Below are positions 36,540 to 47,975 of a DNA stretch of 64,000 nucleotides, piece by piece (within the stretch, counting starts at the first letter, position 1; the number at the start of each line of letters is the position of its first letter). Made by a program: the position numbers and the translations under genes. Location: contig CP141145.1 of the NCBI GenBank assembly GCA_035235625.1, positions 39,412,668 through 39,476,667 of the forward strand. Reading direction: 5' to 3'. A model generated the notes under the pieces. It did not search any database, had not been told where the DNA came from, and saw only the letters and a program-made list of their open reading frames with translations. Origin of the DNA: Saururus chinensis (lineage: Eukaryota; Streptophyta; Magnoliopsida; Piperales; Saururaceae).

Positions 36540-36625
36540 TTCTTATATTGGCTGTGTGAGCGGCCTAGCTGGATAAGGCTGCAATCCTCATTAAGGATGG
36601 CAAGATATTTTCAACTAGATAAGGA
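36540..36625 (-). promoter_or_regulatory. LIR1 promoter: TATA-like box and two I-boxes
   Basis: On the gene strand, CCAATATAAGAAC at about 36553-36541 gives a TATA-like TATAAG roughly 90 bp upstream of the ATG. The plus strand shows GATAAG at 36572-36577 and 36618-36623, so the I-box core occurs twice within 90 bp upstream. Paired I-boxes are characteristic of light-responsive photosynthesis promoters such as RBCS, which fits the gene. Confidence 0.55.
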
Positions 36626-36839
36626 AGTCATTGTATGGTTTGTAACAATTGGACCCGTCAAGGCTTCAATTATTTTCTTCCAAGGGAACTTTCGCAGTCA
36701 ATTGGTTATCAGCAGATATTTATTTTTCACAGTTGGATTCAAGTTCTACTGAAGTGGACGACGATGGCACAAAAATATCACCTAAATTCAACCGATGAGC
36801 CTTGTGCAAAGGCTTTCCTTGCTTTATAAACCACGGTTT

Positions 36840-38380
36840 CTATTTAAAAAAAAAAAAATGGCGTCTAGCTTCTAGCAATTACAAGCCTAATTGCAAGTAT
36901 ATGCTTAGCATGTAATCCTGTGAAGTGTGAAGAATGCAAAGGTGGCTTGTAAGGTGCCCCCCAGTGTTCTAAAAATCTAGACCAGCCCGACCGGTCCAAG
37001 AAGAAAAGAGATGAGAAGATTGACGAGGAGCAGGACAGAGTGGATCTCATTTTAACATCTTTCCGGGTCAATAGGTTGACCCAAGTTGACGCGAACCAGC
37101 CAACAAACCGGGTCGGGCGGTTGGGTTTTAAAATGTTGTTGCCAGCGATTAGTGGGTCCGGGTCATGGTTCGCTAGCTCAGATCTCGATATCGTCTCAAT
37201 GAGCTAAAATGTAAAACAATTTCAATCATCTAAGTAATTAAAACAAGTTTATTCACCACGTATATTTGATAATTTAAGCATATATTATTATTTATAAATA
37301 TTAATATTAATATTAAATAATTATAAATTTATTATATAATATAAAGTATATAAAATATGTAGAATATACAATATCTGATAATGATGTAGAATAAGAATTA
37401 ATATTTATCGAGAAAACTAATGAGATATAAAATTTAAGCATTAATAAACCAAATGAAATGAAATGAGACATTGATTAAATAAAAAATTCAAATATATAAT
37501 AATGTCTCCTCAGACTCTCATCTTTGTCTTGTTATGATCATGATCATTTTGGTCATATCCATCACGATATCAATAATCTCGCATAGATTTTGATCAAATA
37601 ATTTTATAAAAATAATATAAAATTATTTTTATATGGTCTCAAGTCTCATCAAAGACAAAATTTTGTCAAGACTACGAACCATTGTCTCTGGACCCGTAAA
37701 GAGTACACCAAGCAGCAGTGCTACCGCGCTTGGGTTGGTTCCATCTCACGTATCTCCAACTCCAAAACCGCTCGGCAGAAAGCCCGAAGGCGTCGGCATT
37801 GTCTATTTTACCCTCAAAGAGTCAAGACGAAAGCGACTTTACATAAATTATGAGTATGGCTGCTACCGGGTCGGGTTTTGTTAAATCCGAACCCAATACC
37901 ATTTAAGAAATGATAAGCTCAAATCTAACCTGAATAACTAGTTAGGTTAAAATTGAAAACCTAAACCCGACCCAAATAGTTATTCGGGTTGAATTTAAAA
38001 ATCTAAACCTAACTTATTATAGTTGGGTCAGTTTTTATTAAAATATAAAAAAAATATTTATAATTTTATTGATGTAAGTTTTGTCAAACTTAAACATAAT
38101 ACATTTAAGAAATGATAAACCTGAATCCCACCTAAACAGATATTCAGGTTGAATATTAAAACCCAAACCCAGGGTCGGATCAGGTTTTACGGTATATACG
38201 ACCCGAGTGACATCCTTGTGAGGGCCGTTGTGTCATTTGGGACCTGGAAGGCTGCCGGATCCAAAGCCGGGCCCAAGCGGCCACCTTTGGCGAGAATCGG
38301 GGGTAGCCACGGATGTGACCGTCCCGGCGGGAGACCGACGAGATTGAAAAAAAAAATGGAGCTTTTGTCCGCTTTCTCTG
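36840..38380. other. Intergenic DNA, AT-rich and MITE-like
   Basis: This lies between the LIR1 promoter and the DnaJ/DUF3444 gene, and no gene is recognised. A stretch at 37860-38190 has repeated CGGGT/ACCCG motifs and a duplicated CATTTAAGAAATGATAA, as in hAT- or PIF-like non-autonomous elements. A GC-richer segment at 38210-38390 probably belongs to the promoter or 5' leader of the downstream gene. ACGAG|GTGAGAGC at 38391 and GATGCAG at about 39352 could bound a 5' UTR intron, unproven. Confidence 0.4.
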
Positions 38381-39400
38381 ATCAAACGAGGTGAGAGCTG
38401 TTTCGGCCATCCTTTATCTCTTCCAAGCTTCTGCCACTATTCCTCAACAAAACGCTCTCAATCTGCTCACTCCCTTCTGTTATATCTGTCTCTTCTCCCT
38501 GTGGGCTTAGGGTTTCGCTGTTTTAGCTGAAGCCTGCAAAGTTATGTCTGATTTCTATATGTCAACTCGGCCACAAGTCTGATTTGTCTACGCGTTTCTT
38601 AAGGTGTGCGGAAACCGTTTTTGTGTTGGTTCATTCTTCTATCTCGTCTTGGAACTTGAATGTCAGTGGTGGGTTTTGAAGATGGATTTCAGTTGAAGCG
38701 GATCGTGGATTTTTTTTACAGTTTACATTTGTTTCTAAAATTTTTTTAAGTGGAAGGACGAAATTTGTTTACAGTTTACACTGGCACATGTCTTTGACCT
38801 GATTTGAGCTGTATGACTTGTTTAAGATTCAGCACGCAACTAATTGTGCTCATTGCTCCTCTTATTACCCTTTGTTGTAGAACAAAAAAAATCCTCTAGA
38901 TACTAATGGATCTTGCGTAAGGAGGTTTATTTTGATAATTGGATTGTTTTACTCCCTCCATCAGATGAAGTGTGTCAGATGAGCTTAAACTAGTCTATTT
39001 TTCGTTTGGACAGATATAATTTAACTGGATAAATATTTTCTTTTATCATTGCATGTGGAAGGAAATGCTTGTCCAGTTACCTGAGTCAGTCTGATAAAAA
39101 CGCTTGAAAACGAAGTTATTGATTTGATAATTAATTTGAAATCACTGCTACTGAAAAAAGTGGCATGGAAACAAGCGACTACAGGTTCTCCTCTGAAAAT
39201 CTAGCAATTTAAAATCTATGCATTAAATTTACAAATCCCTATCAACATGATGATTATCTTTTCCTGTCATAACTTTTGCTTTTGATAGCACTTCATCAGG
39301 TCTTATTTACATTTGGTAAGCGGAAGAGCAACAGTTCTTCCATGATGCAGAATTCAGGTCTGATTTTGTCGGTTTGAGGGAAGCAAAATAGAGAGTTAGG

Positions 39401-41707
39401 ATGGACTGGTTGAAGACGGATGCTTTAAGACTCAAGGAAGATGCTGAACAGAAGATTATTACCAAGGATTATGTGGGTGCCAGGGATTCAATGACCAAAG
39501 CAGCACAGATTTGCCCCACTCTAGAGAATATAGCTCAAATGCTAGAAGTGTGCAACATTCTCTGTGCTTCTGAAATGATGTTCCCAGGTTTTGGAATAGA
39601 CTGGTATTGGGTCATTCAGCTTCATCCATCAGCCACAGATGAAACTATTAAGGCTCAGTATCAGAAGATTTCATCTCATTTGATACCCCTCAAGAACAAT
39701 TTTCCTGGCACTGACCTTGCCTTGAAGTATATTTTGGATGCTTGCTCTGTCCTCTTAGATCAGAAAAGGCGCTTGGAATATGATTCCAAGAGAATTGCTG
39801 GTGGGAATGTCTTTGGACATCTGAGTACAGAGGTACAAGTAGACACAGAAATCCCAAACACAGATATCCCAATAACGTTACTAGGAACACCAAGGCAGCA
39901 GATTTTCTCATTGGACGAACGAATAATTGAGGGTGGTACTGGTGAAAGCAATGGAACTCATGCATTGAAGGACATGCCCTTGAAGAGACCACTGACTGTC
40001 AGTATGGATGGCATGGTACATAATTCTGCAAGATTTGCAGCACCTGATTTAATTGGTGAATTCAGCAATCAACAGAAGGAAGTTGCACCTGAAGCAGCAG
40101 CTGCCACAAAGAAGCCAAAAAATGTAGGAGAACCCGGACCTTCGAGAATTGAAGGAGTCCCAGACCAAACAATTTCTGATGTTAACACACTGATGCCTAA
40201 TTTGATCCCCAAACCCTTGATTTGTACAGTGCCAGATCCGGATTTTCATAACTTTGATAATAATAGAGGAACCAATTTGTTTGAAGCAGGTCAAATTTGG
40301 TCTGCCTATGATTCAGAAGCCCTGCCTCGTAAATATGCACGAATTGATAGAATTATGTCCTCTCCATTGGAAGTAAGCGTTACTTGGCTGAAACCTGATC
40401 CAATATTTGCAAGTGAAAAGCGATGGTCTGAGGCAGGCTTGCCCGTAGCTTGTGGTCGTTTTGTCTTGGAGAACAGCAATATGACACTTACTGAGCATAT
40501 GGTCTTCTCACACGTGATTCCAAGTGGTCCAACAAAGGAAGGGTATGAAATTTACCCTAAAAAGGGTGATGTCTGGGCTATATACAAAAATTGGGACATA
40601 GAGCAATGGAGCTCCAAACCAGAGTCAAAGGCAGAATGTGAATATGAGATGGTGGAAATCCTAACCAACTTCTCAAAGGCTACTGGTGTTAAGGCTGCAT
40701 ACATGGAGAAGGTGGAGGGTTTTAGAAGAATTTATCGAAGGCATTGTAGGCAAGGGGTAGAGGCATATTTCCAAATACCTAGAAAAATGCTATATGTGTT
40801 TTCCCATAGCGTACCTGCATTCAGATTATCAGGCCAAGAGATGGAGGGAGTTGTGGAAGGCATGTTGGAGTTGGACCCATTATCTGTGCCTGAGAATGTG
40901 GTGGTTGAAAACTTCTCACAAGCAACCTCTGCATTCATTGATGTTACGAGTCCGTCACCAGAAGGGACTCGTATCAATCATGCAAACTCTGCCCGATCCT
41001 TGCCCCCTCATCCTAAACCAGCAATGCAGAATGGATCCAATGCAGATGTCCAATATTATAAGAGAAAATGGTCTGTGAAGGATTTTGCTGAAGACCAGAT
41101 TTGGGCCATATATGATGGCTCTGATAAGATGCCGCGGGTCTATGTTAAAATAAACAACGTGAGCTCCCCTAATAAGGTGTCTGTAACATATTTGGATCCT
41201 CATCCAATGCACGATGACGAGATCCAATGGGTTGAAGAAAACCTGCCCTTTGTTTGTGGAATATTTAGAGCTGGTAGAGCGACTATGGATTTGGAAATGT
41301 CAAAATTTTCCCATTTGGTGAAATGCGAAAGGAGTGTAAAAAAGTCCTTCTACAAGATTTATCCAAAAGAAAGTGAAATATGGGGGTTGTATCAAAATTG
41401 GAACAACAAATGGAAGCTTTCAGATCACAAAAATTACCAAATACAGGTGGTTGAGATCCTTTCAGACTTTAATGAAGAAGTTGGTATTAGAGTTTCCAGC
41501 TTGGTACAAGTTAAAGGTTGTGTAACCTTTTTTGAGAGGCGGTTGCATGAAGGATTTGAAATGACTAAGACAATTCCAAGAACGCAGATGCTTAGTTTCT
41601 CTCACCGAATTCCTGCTTATACTGTTCCTGGAATTGAAGCACATGGCATTCCAAAAGGTTCATGGCACCTTGAACCTGATGCTTTACCAGAGAGTTCACT
41701 GAAGTAA
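39401..41707 (+). CDS. J-domain-like / double DUF3444 protein, no HPD motif
   Basis: A single uninterrupted frame of 768 aa, the usual exon structure for this plant family. Residues 1-55 are the conserved helical N-terminus (EDAEQKIITKDYVGARDSMTKA). Residues about 66-131 form a J-like domain (DWYWVIQLHPSATDETIKAQ.. to LLDQKRRLEYDSKR). Two DUF3444 domains follow, at about 290-480 (AGQIWSAYD.. to FSHSVPAFR) and 558-748 (EDQIWAIYDGSDKMPRVYVK.. to FSHRIPAYT). Where relatives have HPD (LHPDKNKFPG), this protein has HLIPLKNNFPG: HPD is replaced by IPL at residues 95-97. Without HPD it should not stimulate Hsp70 ATPase. DUF3444 is plant-specific; partners are unknown. Short paralogs of this family are often nuclear, but I see no clear targeting signal here. 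Confidence 0.9.
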   Translation: MDWLKTDALRLKEDAEQKIITKDYVGARDSMTKAAQICPTLENIAQMLEVCNILCASEMMFPGFGIDWYWVIQLHPSATDETIKAQYQKISSHLIPLKNNFPGTDLALKYILDACSVLLDQKRRLEYDSKRIAGGNVFGHLSTEVQVDTEIPNTDIPITLLGTPRQQIFSLDERIIEGGTGESNGTHALKDMPLKRPLTVSMDGMVHNSARFAAPDLIGEFSNQQKEVAPEAAAATKKPKNVGEPGPSRIEGVPDQTISDVNTLMPNLIPKPLICTVPDPDFHNFDNNRGTNLFEAGQIWSAYDSEALPRKYARIDRIMSSPLEVSVTWLKPDPIFASEKRWSEAGLPVACGRFVLENSNMTLTEHMVFSHVIPSGPTKEGYEIYPKKGDVWAIYKNWDIEQWSSKPESKAECEYEMVEILTNFSKATGVKAAYMEKVEGFRRIYRRHCRQGVEAYFQIPRKMLYVFSHSVPAFRLSGQEMEGVVEGMLELDPLSVPENVVVENFSQATSAFIDVTSPSPEGTRINHANSARSLPPHPKPAMQNGSNADVQYYKRKWSVKDFAEDQIWAIYDGSDKMPRVYVKINNVSSPNKVSVTYLDPHPMHDDEIQWVEENLPFVCGIFRAGRATMDLEMSKFSHLVKCERSVKKSFYKIYPKESEIWGLYQNWNNKWKLSDHKNYQIQVVEILSDFNEEVGIRVSSLVQVKGCVTFFERRLHEGFEMTKTIPRTQMLSFSHRIPAYTVPGIEAHGIPKGSWHLEPDALPESSLK

Positions 41708-41781
41708 TTCTTCATTGAAGGTAGAGCTTCACTGTGATCTTACGAAACTCCAGGTATAATTTACTTCAGATTTACAAGTGT

Positions 41782-41925
41782 ACTGCGACCTCACTGTCTT
41801 AGATTAGGACGAAAAATGCAAATGAATTTTGTACATTGGCGTGTGAGACAGTAATTGTGCAACCTCACTATCTTAGATTAGGATGAAAAATGCAAATGAA
41901 TTTTGTACATTTGTGTGTGACACCG
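41782..41925 (+). repeat. 72-bp tandem duplication in the 3' flank
   Basis: CCTCACTGTCTTAGATTAGG..AAAATGCAAATGAATTTTGTACAT occurs twice in tandem with a few substitutions, directly after the DnaJ/DUF3444 stop codon. It probably lies in the 3' UTR or terminator region. Confidence 0.75.
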
Positions 41926-42429
41926 TAACTTGTGAAAACAGGAATTTTTGTTTGTTAATGTGGTCTCGTATTTACGAGTCCTGTATTCATTGAGGGTACT
42001 TCAGTTATTGGCCCAATTAACGTATTCTATCATTTGCTTTGCCAATATATAGAGCTGGTTGAAGTGGTTGGGTCCGGTAATACCTAGAGCTGTATGGGAT
42101 TGCTGCAAAACAACAGCCTGAACTATAACATAGATTTGTTGAATAAAAATACTGTCATTCAAGCAGTTTTGGCGGAGGTCCTGGACAATGGATCTCAACT
42201 TCAGGTCACCACTCGTCAGTCATCACTATGAAGCCGAAGATTTATGGTCATGAAGCCTAAGACCATAATCGCACTGAGATAAGACATTAGGCTTGTCATG
42301 TAATCAAATTTTGTTCCCATTTTTGTGGGGATGGCCCTCCAAACAAGGAGGGCAGGTTGCATTTGACTTAAACAAAAGGGATATCTCTATTATGTGTACA
42401 AATTTGAAAGATCTTCCCCCAAAACAGCA

Positions 42430-42766
42430 TGTTGTGCACGTATACTTGATGTACTATTTGTCTTTATTTGGGTGCTTCGTTTATTATTTAATTCAGTACC
42501 TTAGGCTAGTTTTTCTTGATTCAGCCGTAGAACGATATTATTGTTATTGTAATGAACTGGTTAAGACGCACTAGTGGGCCATGATATGTCTGGGCCCACT
42601 AGCAACACGGGTCCCAAGGATGGGGGGCGCGATTTCCCATATAGGGGTCGTCTTCCTCTTTGGGGCATTATGATGAATCAGAGTTAGTTTCTTTAATTTA
42701 TTACTTTTTCTCTCTCTTTCTTGCATAGAACGACCTGCACCGATTGTGCCTACATCGGGCACATCA
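42430..42766 (+). repeat. 5' LTR of the Reina-like element
   Basis: It starts TGTTGTGCACG and ends GGGCACATCA. It matches the 3' LTR along its whole length, including CTTTATTTGGGTGCTTCG and TTTATTACTTTTTCTCTCTC. A CATATAGGGG near 42640 may serve as a TATA-like element. Confidence 0.93.
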
Positions 42767-42767
42767 T

Positions 42768-42780
42768 TGGTATCAGAGCT
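42768..42780 (+). other. Primer-binding site, initiator tRNA-Met
   Basis: TGGTATCAGAGCT lies two bases after the 5' LTR and is complementary to the 3' end of initiator tRNA-Met, the usual primer of plant gypsy elements. Confidence 0.93.
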
Positions 42781-42796
42781 CTATCGATCCCCGACC

Positions 42797-44185
42797 ATGG
42801 CAAGAGGGAAACAAGTGGCTGTCGCCCCTGAAACTCAGCCTGCGAAGGAGATGGAGGTTTCAGCGGACAGTGCCCTCCCCGTCTCCACGGTTGTCCCGGC
42901 CACTACGGAGGAGACCACGCTCAAATAACTGGTCGCCATGGTGCAGGTATTGACCACCAAAGTGGACAAATTAACGTCCAACTAGACAGCGCCTTCAGGC
43001 AACAATGGCGTCCAGACCCAGGAAGCCGTCATTGAATTGGGGGGTTCTTCTCAAGGACATAACGGACACGCCTCTATTCCTACGGCTTCAGCGGAGAGGG
43101 AGACGCGGCAATCCCATGTTCCTCTAACCGTTGGACTAGCAGAAGCAACTGTGGAAGGGGGACGCCAGGCCTGGGGTTCGCGAGGCACGCTAGGTGTTTG
43201 GGCAAATGCCTTTATGATACCGCCCTTCACTATTGGTATGTCGGTCATGCCAGAAAAGGAGGTACGTCAGCCTTACACTCCCTGCACGCTGGACAGACCG
43301 CCCCAATTGCTAATGGAGGACGTGCGGCCTGGCCACCATGAGGCGCGCCAGGTATTTGGCCAAATGCCCCAATGGTGCATCCTCCTTGAAACTTGCTTCC
43401 GGACATGGACGAGGATTGGGATGACCTCCATGGTCCTTGCGGGGGTCCTCGGGGAGGAGCGGAACCCCGATTAGCCCGCCTTCAGTTCCCACGTTACAAT
43501 GGGGATGATGACCCAGTATAATAGTTGTACAAAGCGGAGAAGTTCTTTGCCTACCAGGGGACACATGCAGAGGCTGAACGACTGTGCATCGTAGCTTTTT
43601 ACCTAGACGGAGATGCTTCGGTGTGGTTCCAGAGCTTTGAGAAGGAGGTGCGCTACCCTACTTGGGCGACCTTCTCCAATGAATTATGCATCCAGTTCGG
43701 CCCGAACGAGTTCCAAGACTTCAACGAGATGTTCTCCTCTCTGCGACAGACATCCACCGTCATAGCGTATTATACAGAGTTCATGAAGGTGGCCAACCGG
43801 CTACCTGAGTGGCCGGTGGCAGCCTTGGTGGGCACGTTCAAGAGGGGGCTCAAACCAAAGATTTCTGAGGAGATGCGACATTTTCCTTGCGCTAACATGC
43901 GAGATGTGGTGCATAATGCACGTATCAAAGAAGAGAAACTGAACCGCCAACGGCGTGGAGGTCGGCTTGGCACCCTGCCGCGGCCTGCTGGTCTTGTTGC
44001 CCCGTCCGCCGTTTCAGCCAACACTCCAGCTGCTGGCCGCCTTGGCCCACAAAACCCCTCTTTCGGCCGGGTGTCGGCCGGCGACTCCTGCCCAGATGGA
44101 GGAACGCCGTCCAAACGGGTTGTGTTTTCGTTGTGATGAGAAGTTTGTTCCGGGGCACCGTTGTTCCGTTAAGGGCAGTCTGTTG
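42797..44185 (+). pseudogene. gag remnant of the Reina-like element
   Basis: An ATG at 42797 opens MARGKQVAVAPE, but stops follow after 44 codons and again after LTSN. The capsid part (about 43525-44000) is in another frame and shows EAERLCIVAFYLDGDASVWF, TWATFSNELCIQFGP and VANRLPEWPVAALVGTFKRG, with two adjacent stops just before it. The nucleocapsid zinc knuckle CFRCDEKFVPGHRC (about 44118-44160) is in a further frame. Gag would package the element RNA; this copy cannot make it whole. Confidence 0.9.
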
Positions 44186-47100
44186 GTGGAGGAGGTTGAT
44201 GACGACAGAGAGGTGATAGAAGGGTCCGAATCAGCACGTTATGATGAGACGCTGCCTGAGATTTTTTTCCATGCCTTCTCCGGGGCCTTCACTCCACGAA
44301 CAATGCGCGTACAAGGTTACCTCAAGCGGCAACAGGTGGTCATTCTGATTGATAGTGGTTCTACCCACAACTTCATCAATGACAAAGTCGCCCAGTGCCT
44401 AGGTTATTTCGTCTCCAACTCAGCGCGCTTCGATGTCTTGATCGATGATGGCAAGCACCTCCGGAGCGCAGGCGTTTATACTCAGGTAGCGCTCTCCATT
44501 CAAGGCCATACATTCGTAACAAATCTTTTTCTGCTGCCCACAAAAGGGGCGAACGTGGTGTTAGGGGTGCAGTGGCTTAAGGAGCTTGGGGGCGTTATCT
44601 GGAACTTCAAGGACTTGGTGATAGATTTTGCATTGCACGGACAGCAGGTACAACTCCAAGGCTCTCAGCCTGGCACTCTTCTTTCTGCTCAAGCAACGGG
44701 GTCTTTTTTTCCGGTTCGCATCGCAAGGACTCCTTCTCCAGCAGCGGGCGTCAGTAGAAGTTGTACAAGAGGACCTGCCGCAGGAACTCCTTGATCTCTT
44801 GGCAGCGTATGGCACGGTGTTTGTTGAACCAAAAGGCCTTCCTCTGGTGCGGGCACATGACCATTCTATTCCTATTCTTCTAGGTGCTGCTCCAGCCAAT
44901 GTCCGCCCCTATCACTATCCATACGTTCAGAAGGCTGAAATTGAGCATCTCGTAGCGGACATGCTTTCTTCGGGTATCATTCGGCCTAGTACGAGCGCTT
45001 TTTCTTCTCCAGTGTTGCTCATTCGTAAGAAGGATGGCACCTGGGGATTTTGTGTTGATTACCGGGCGCTGAATGCTATCACAGTGAAGGACAAATATCC
45101 TATACCGATGGTGGAGGAATTGTTGGATGAACTGTCTGGTGCTACCATCTTCAGCAAACTTGACCTTCATTCCGGTTACCATCAGATCCATATGCAGCCA
45201 ACCGATGTGCACAAGACCGCCTTCCGCACTCATGATGGTCATTTCGAGTTCTTGGTGATGCCGTTTGGCCTCACGAATGCCCCTTTTACATTTTAGAGCC
45301 TTATGAATGACCTATTCCGGCCTTTCCTCCGCCGCTTCATCTTGGTTTTCTTCGATAATATCCTCGTCTATAGCAAGTCGTGGGGCGACCACCTGGAGCA
45401 CCTCAGGTCTGTCTTTGATATACTCCAAGTTCACTCATTATTTCTAAAACGCTCGAAGTGTTCGTTTGGCAGTTCACAGGTTGAATACTTGGGTCATATC
45501 ATCTCTCGTGATGGTGTGGCTACCGACCCCTATAAGGTGACCGTCATGCTGTCCCGGCTAGCTCCTACTTGCGTCCGGGTGCTACGAGGCTTTCTTGGCC
45601 TCACTGGTTATTATCGGCGTTTTATCCACCGCTATGGCGAGATTGCATGCCCCCTCACTCAGTTGTTACAGAAAGGTGCCTTTCAGTGGTCGGACACTGC
45701 CCAGGCGGCCTTTGAGGAGTTAAAACAAGCGATGGCAACAACCCCTGTTTTGATTCTTCATGATTTCAGCCGTCCCTTCGTGTTGGAGACCGATGCTTCG
45801 GATGCCGGCCTAGGGGCAGTACTACTTCAGGAGGAGCGTCCCATTGCTTACTTCAACAAGGCTTTGGCGGGCTGCTCCCTATCCCTCTCTGTCTATGAGA
45901 AAGAGATGTTCGCCATTGTCCTCACTGTTGACAAGTGGCGCCCTTATTTGCTTGGCCGGCGGTTTCTTATTTGCACAGACCATCAGCCGCTCAAGTATTT
46001 TCTTGAACAACATGTCTCCACGCCCGCTCAGCAGCGGTAGGTCAGTAAACTCTTGGGTTATGACTATGAGGTGGTGTACAAGAAAAGCTCTAACAACGCT
46101 ATGGCTGATGCGCTCTCTCGTCGTACCAATTCAGGTACTTGTTTGGCTCTTTCCAGTCCAGTTTACCCTTTTATTAATGAATTAAAGCAGGCATATCACG
46201 ATGATCCCCCGACCTCCACTATGATTGCGCCCTTCAGACTGATCCTTCAGCGCATCCTGGCTTTGCATGGAAGGATGGTCTTCTCTTCTGGAAGGACCGT
46301 CTTTGGGTGCCTGCGGTTACTGACCTGTGTCAGCGTCTCATAGCTCACTTTCATGCCTCTCCTCTGACGGGTCATGAGGGTGCTCTTCGCACCTATAAGC
46401 GGGTCAGTCAGAGCTTCTTGTGGCAGGGTGTTCGACGTGCAGTGACTACTTATGTGGCTGCTTGTGATGTCTGCCAGTGTGTTAAGTCAACCACCACCTC
46501 TCCGTCTGGGTTACTTCAGCCCTTGCCCATCCCGAATCAGGTCTGGTACGATGTTTCTATGGATTTTGTGGAGGCCTTGCCGTTGGTTCAAGGCAAGTTG
46601 GTGATCATGGTAGTGGTCGATCGGTTGTCCAAGTACGCCCACTTTAGTGCCTTAGGTCACCCCTACACTGCCAAGTCTGTGGCTAAACTCTACGTTTGCG
46701 ATGTGGCCAAATTACACGGTATGTCTCGCACCATTATCTCTGATCGTGACAGGATTTTTATCTCTCAGTTTTGGCAAGAGTTCTTCACTCTTTAGGGCAC
46801 TTCCTTGCACATGAGTACTGCCTATCATCCGCAGACAGATGGGCAGACTGAGGTTGTTAACCGCTGTTTAGAGCAGTATCTGCGCTGTTTTACTATGTCC
46901 CAACCTCGCCGCTGGCTTCTCCTGCTGCCATGGGTTGAATGGTCTTATAATATTGCTTATCATACTCGCGCCGGTTTTACACCTTTCAAGGTACTCTATG
47001 GGCGGCCACCCCCTACTGTGCTCTCTTATGTTCCCCAGCGCTCTGCGGTGGCTGAAGTTGACTATATGCTACAGACTCGTGATGAGGTTCTTCGCCAGCT

Positions 47101-47604
47101 TAAGGCGAACCTGTCTGCCCGGTGACTCGGGAAACGGACGAGGATCTATGATAGCCGTCACACCGAGCGCGAGTTTGCTGTAGGGGACTTGGTTTATGTC
47201 TCTGTTCTTCCTCAGCGCCAAACCTCATTGTTTCAGTCAACGCACTCCAAGCTTGCTCCCTGATTTCATGGCCCCTATGTTGTCGAAGCACGCGTTGAGA
47301 AAGTTGCCTACCGTCTCACTCTACCGCCGGGTTCGATGGTCCACCCTATTTTTCATGTTTCTAAGCTGCGCCGTTGTCTCGGTGATTCCTCTCTGGCTAC
47401 GGATGCTCCACCACCTCCATTGATGGGTTCTGTTGTCTCTTCTAACCTTACTCCTGCCGCGCGCTGATTGATAAGCGTCGTGTTTGCCGCTCGGGGCGTA
47501 TTATTACTGAAGTGTTGATCTCATGGCACGGGCAATCTTTGGAGGATGCTACTTGGCTTCCTAAGGATGAGTTCTTATTTCGTTATCCTTCTTGGTCGCC
47601 TTGA
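44186..47604 (+). pseudogene. pol remnant: PR-RT-RNaseH-INT-chromodomain
   Basis: The protease active site IDSGSTHNFI lies at about 44350. Reverse transcriptase covers about 44890-45500 (PYHYPYVQKAEIEHLV, MPFGLTNAPF), with a TAG at 45294. The polymerase box reads FFDNILVYS instead of the family's FxDD, losing a catalytic Asp. RNase H (VLETDASDAGLGAVLL, ICTDHQPLKYF) is followed by a TAG near 46038. Integrase has its H2C2 zinc finger (HFHASPLTGHEG.. CDVCQ), the core MDFVEALP, IISDRD, and the glutamate in NRCLEQYL, with a TAG at about 46794. Near 47500-47604 the chromodomain-like EVLISWHGQSLEDATWLP ends in TGA. Frameshifts occur near 44750, 46220 and 47120. All domains are recognisable and none of the whole polyprotein is translatable. 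Confidence 0.92.
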
Positions 47605-47634
47605 GGACAAGGTGTGTACGGAAGCGTGGTGGAG

Positions 47635-47970
47635 TGTTATACACGTACACTTGATGCACTATTTGTCTTTATTTGGGTGCTTCGTTTATTATTTAATTCA
47701 GTACCTTAGGCTAGTTTCCCTTGATTCAGCCGTAGAACGACATTATTGTTATTGTAATAAACTGGTTAAGGCACGCTAGTGGGCCATGACATGTCTGGCC
47801 CACTAGCGACACGGGTCCCAAGGATGGGGGGGCACGACTCCCATATAAGGGTCGTCTTCCTCCTTGGGGCGTTATGATGAATTAGAGTTAGTTCCTTTAA
47901 TTTATTACTTTTTCTCTCTCTTTCTTGCATAAAACGACCTGTACCGTTTGTGCCTACACCGGGCATATCA
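47635..47970 (+). repeat. 3' LTR of the Reina-like element
   Basis: It starts TGTTATACACG, directly after the purine-rich GAAGCGTGGTGGAG (47621-47634) that should be the polypurine tract, and ends GGGCATATCA before the CAGTA target duplication. Confidence 0.93.
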
Positions 47971-47975
47971 CAGTA

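Larger units (their letters stand above)
42430..47970 (+). mobile_element. Decayed Ty3/gypsy chromovirus, Reina-like, two LTRs
   Basis: A 5541-bp element has LTRs of 337 and 336 bp, a primer-binding site to initiator tRNA-Met, gag, protease, reverse transcriptase, RNase H, integrase and a C-terminal chromodomain-like remnant, in gypsy order. Target duplications are CAGCA (42425-42429) and CAGTA (47971-47975). Small size, short LTRs and the C-terminal chromodomain fit the Reina clade of chromoviruses. The reading frame is broken at least nine times by stops and shifts, and the reverse transcriptase active site is altered, so the copy cannot move by itself. The two LTRs differ at about 28 positions, roughly 8 percent, nearly all transitions. 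Confidence 0.93.
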
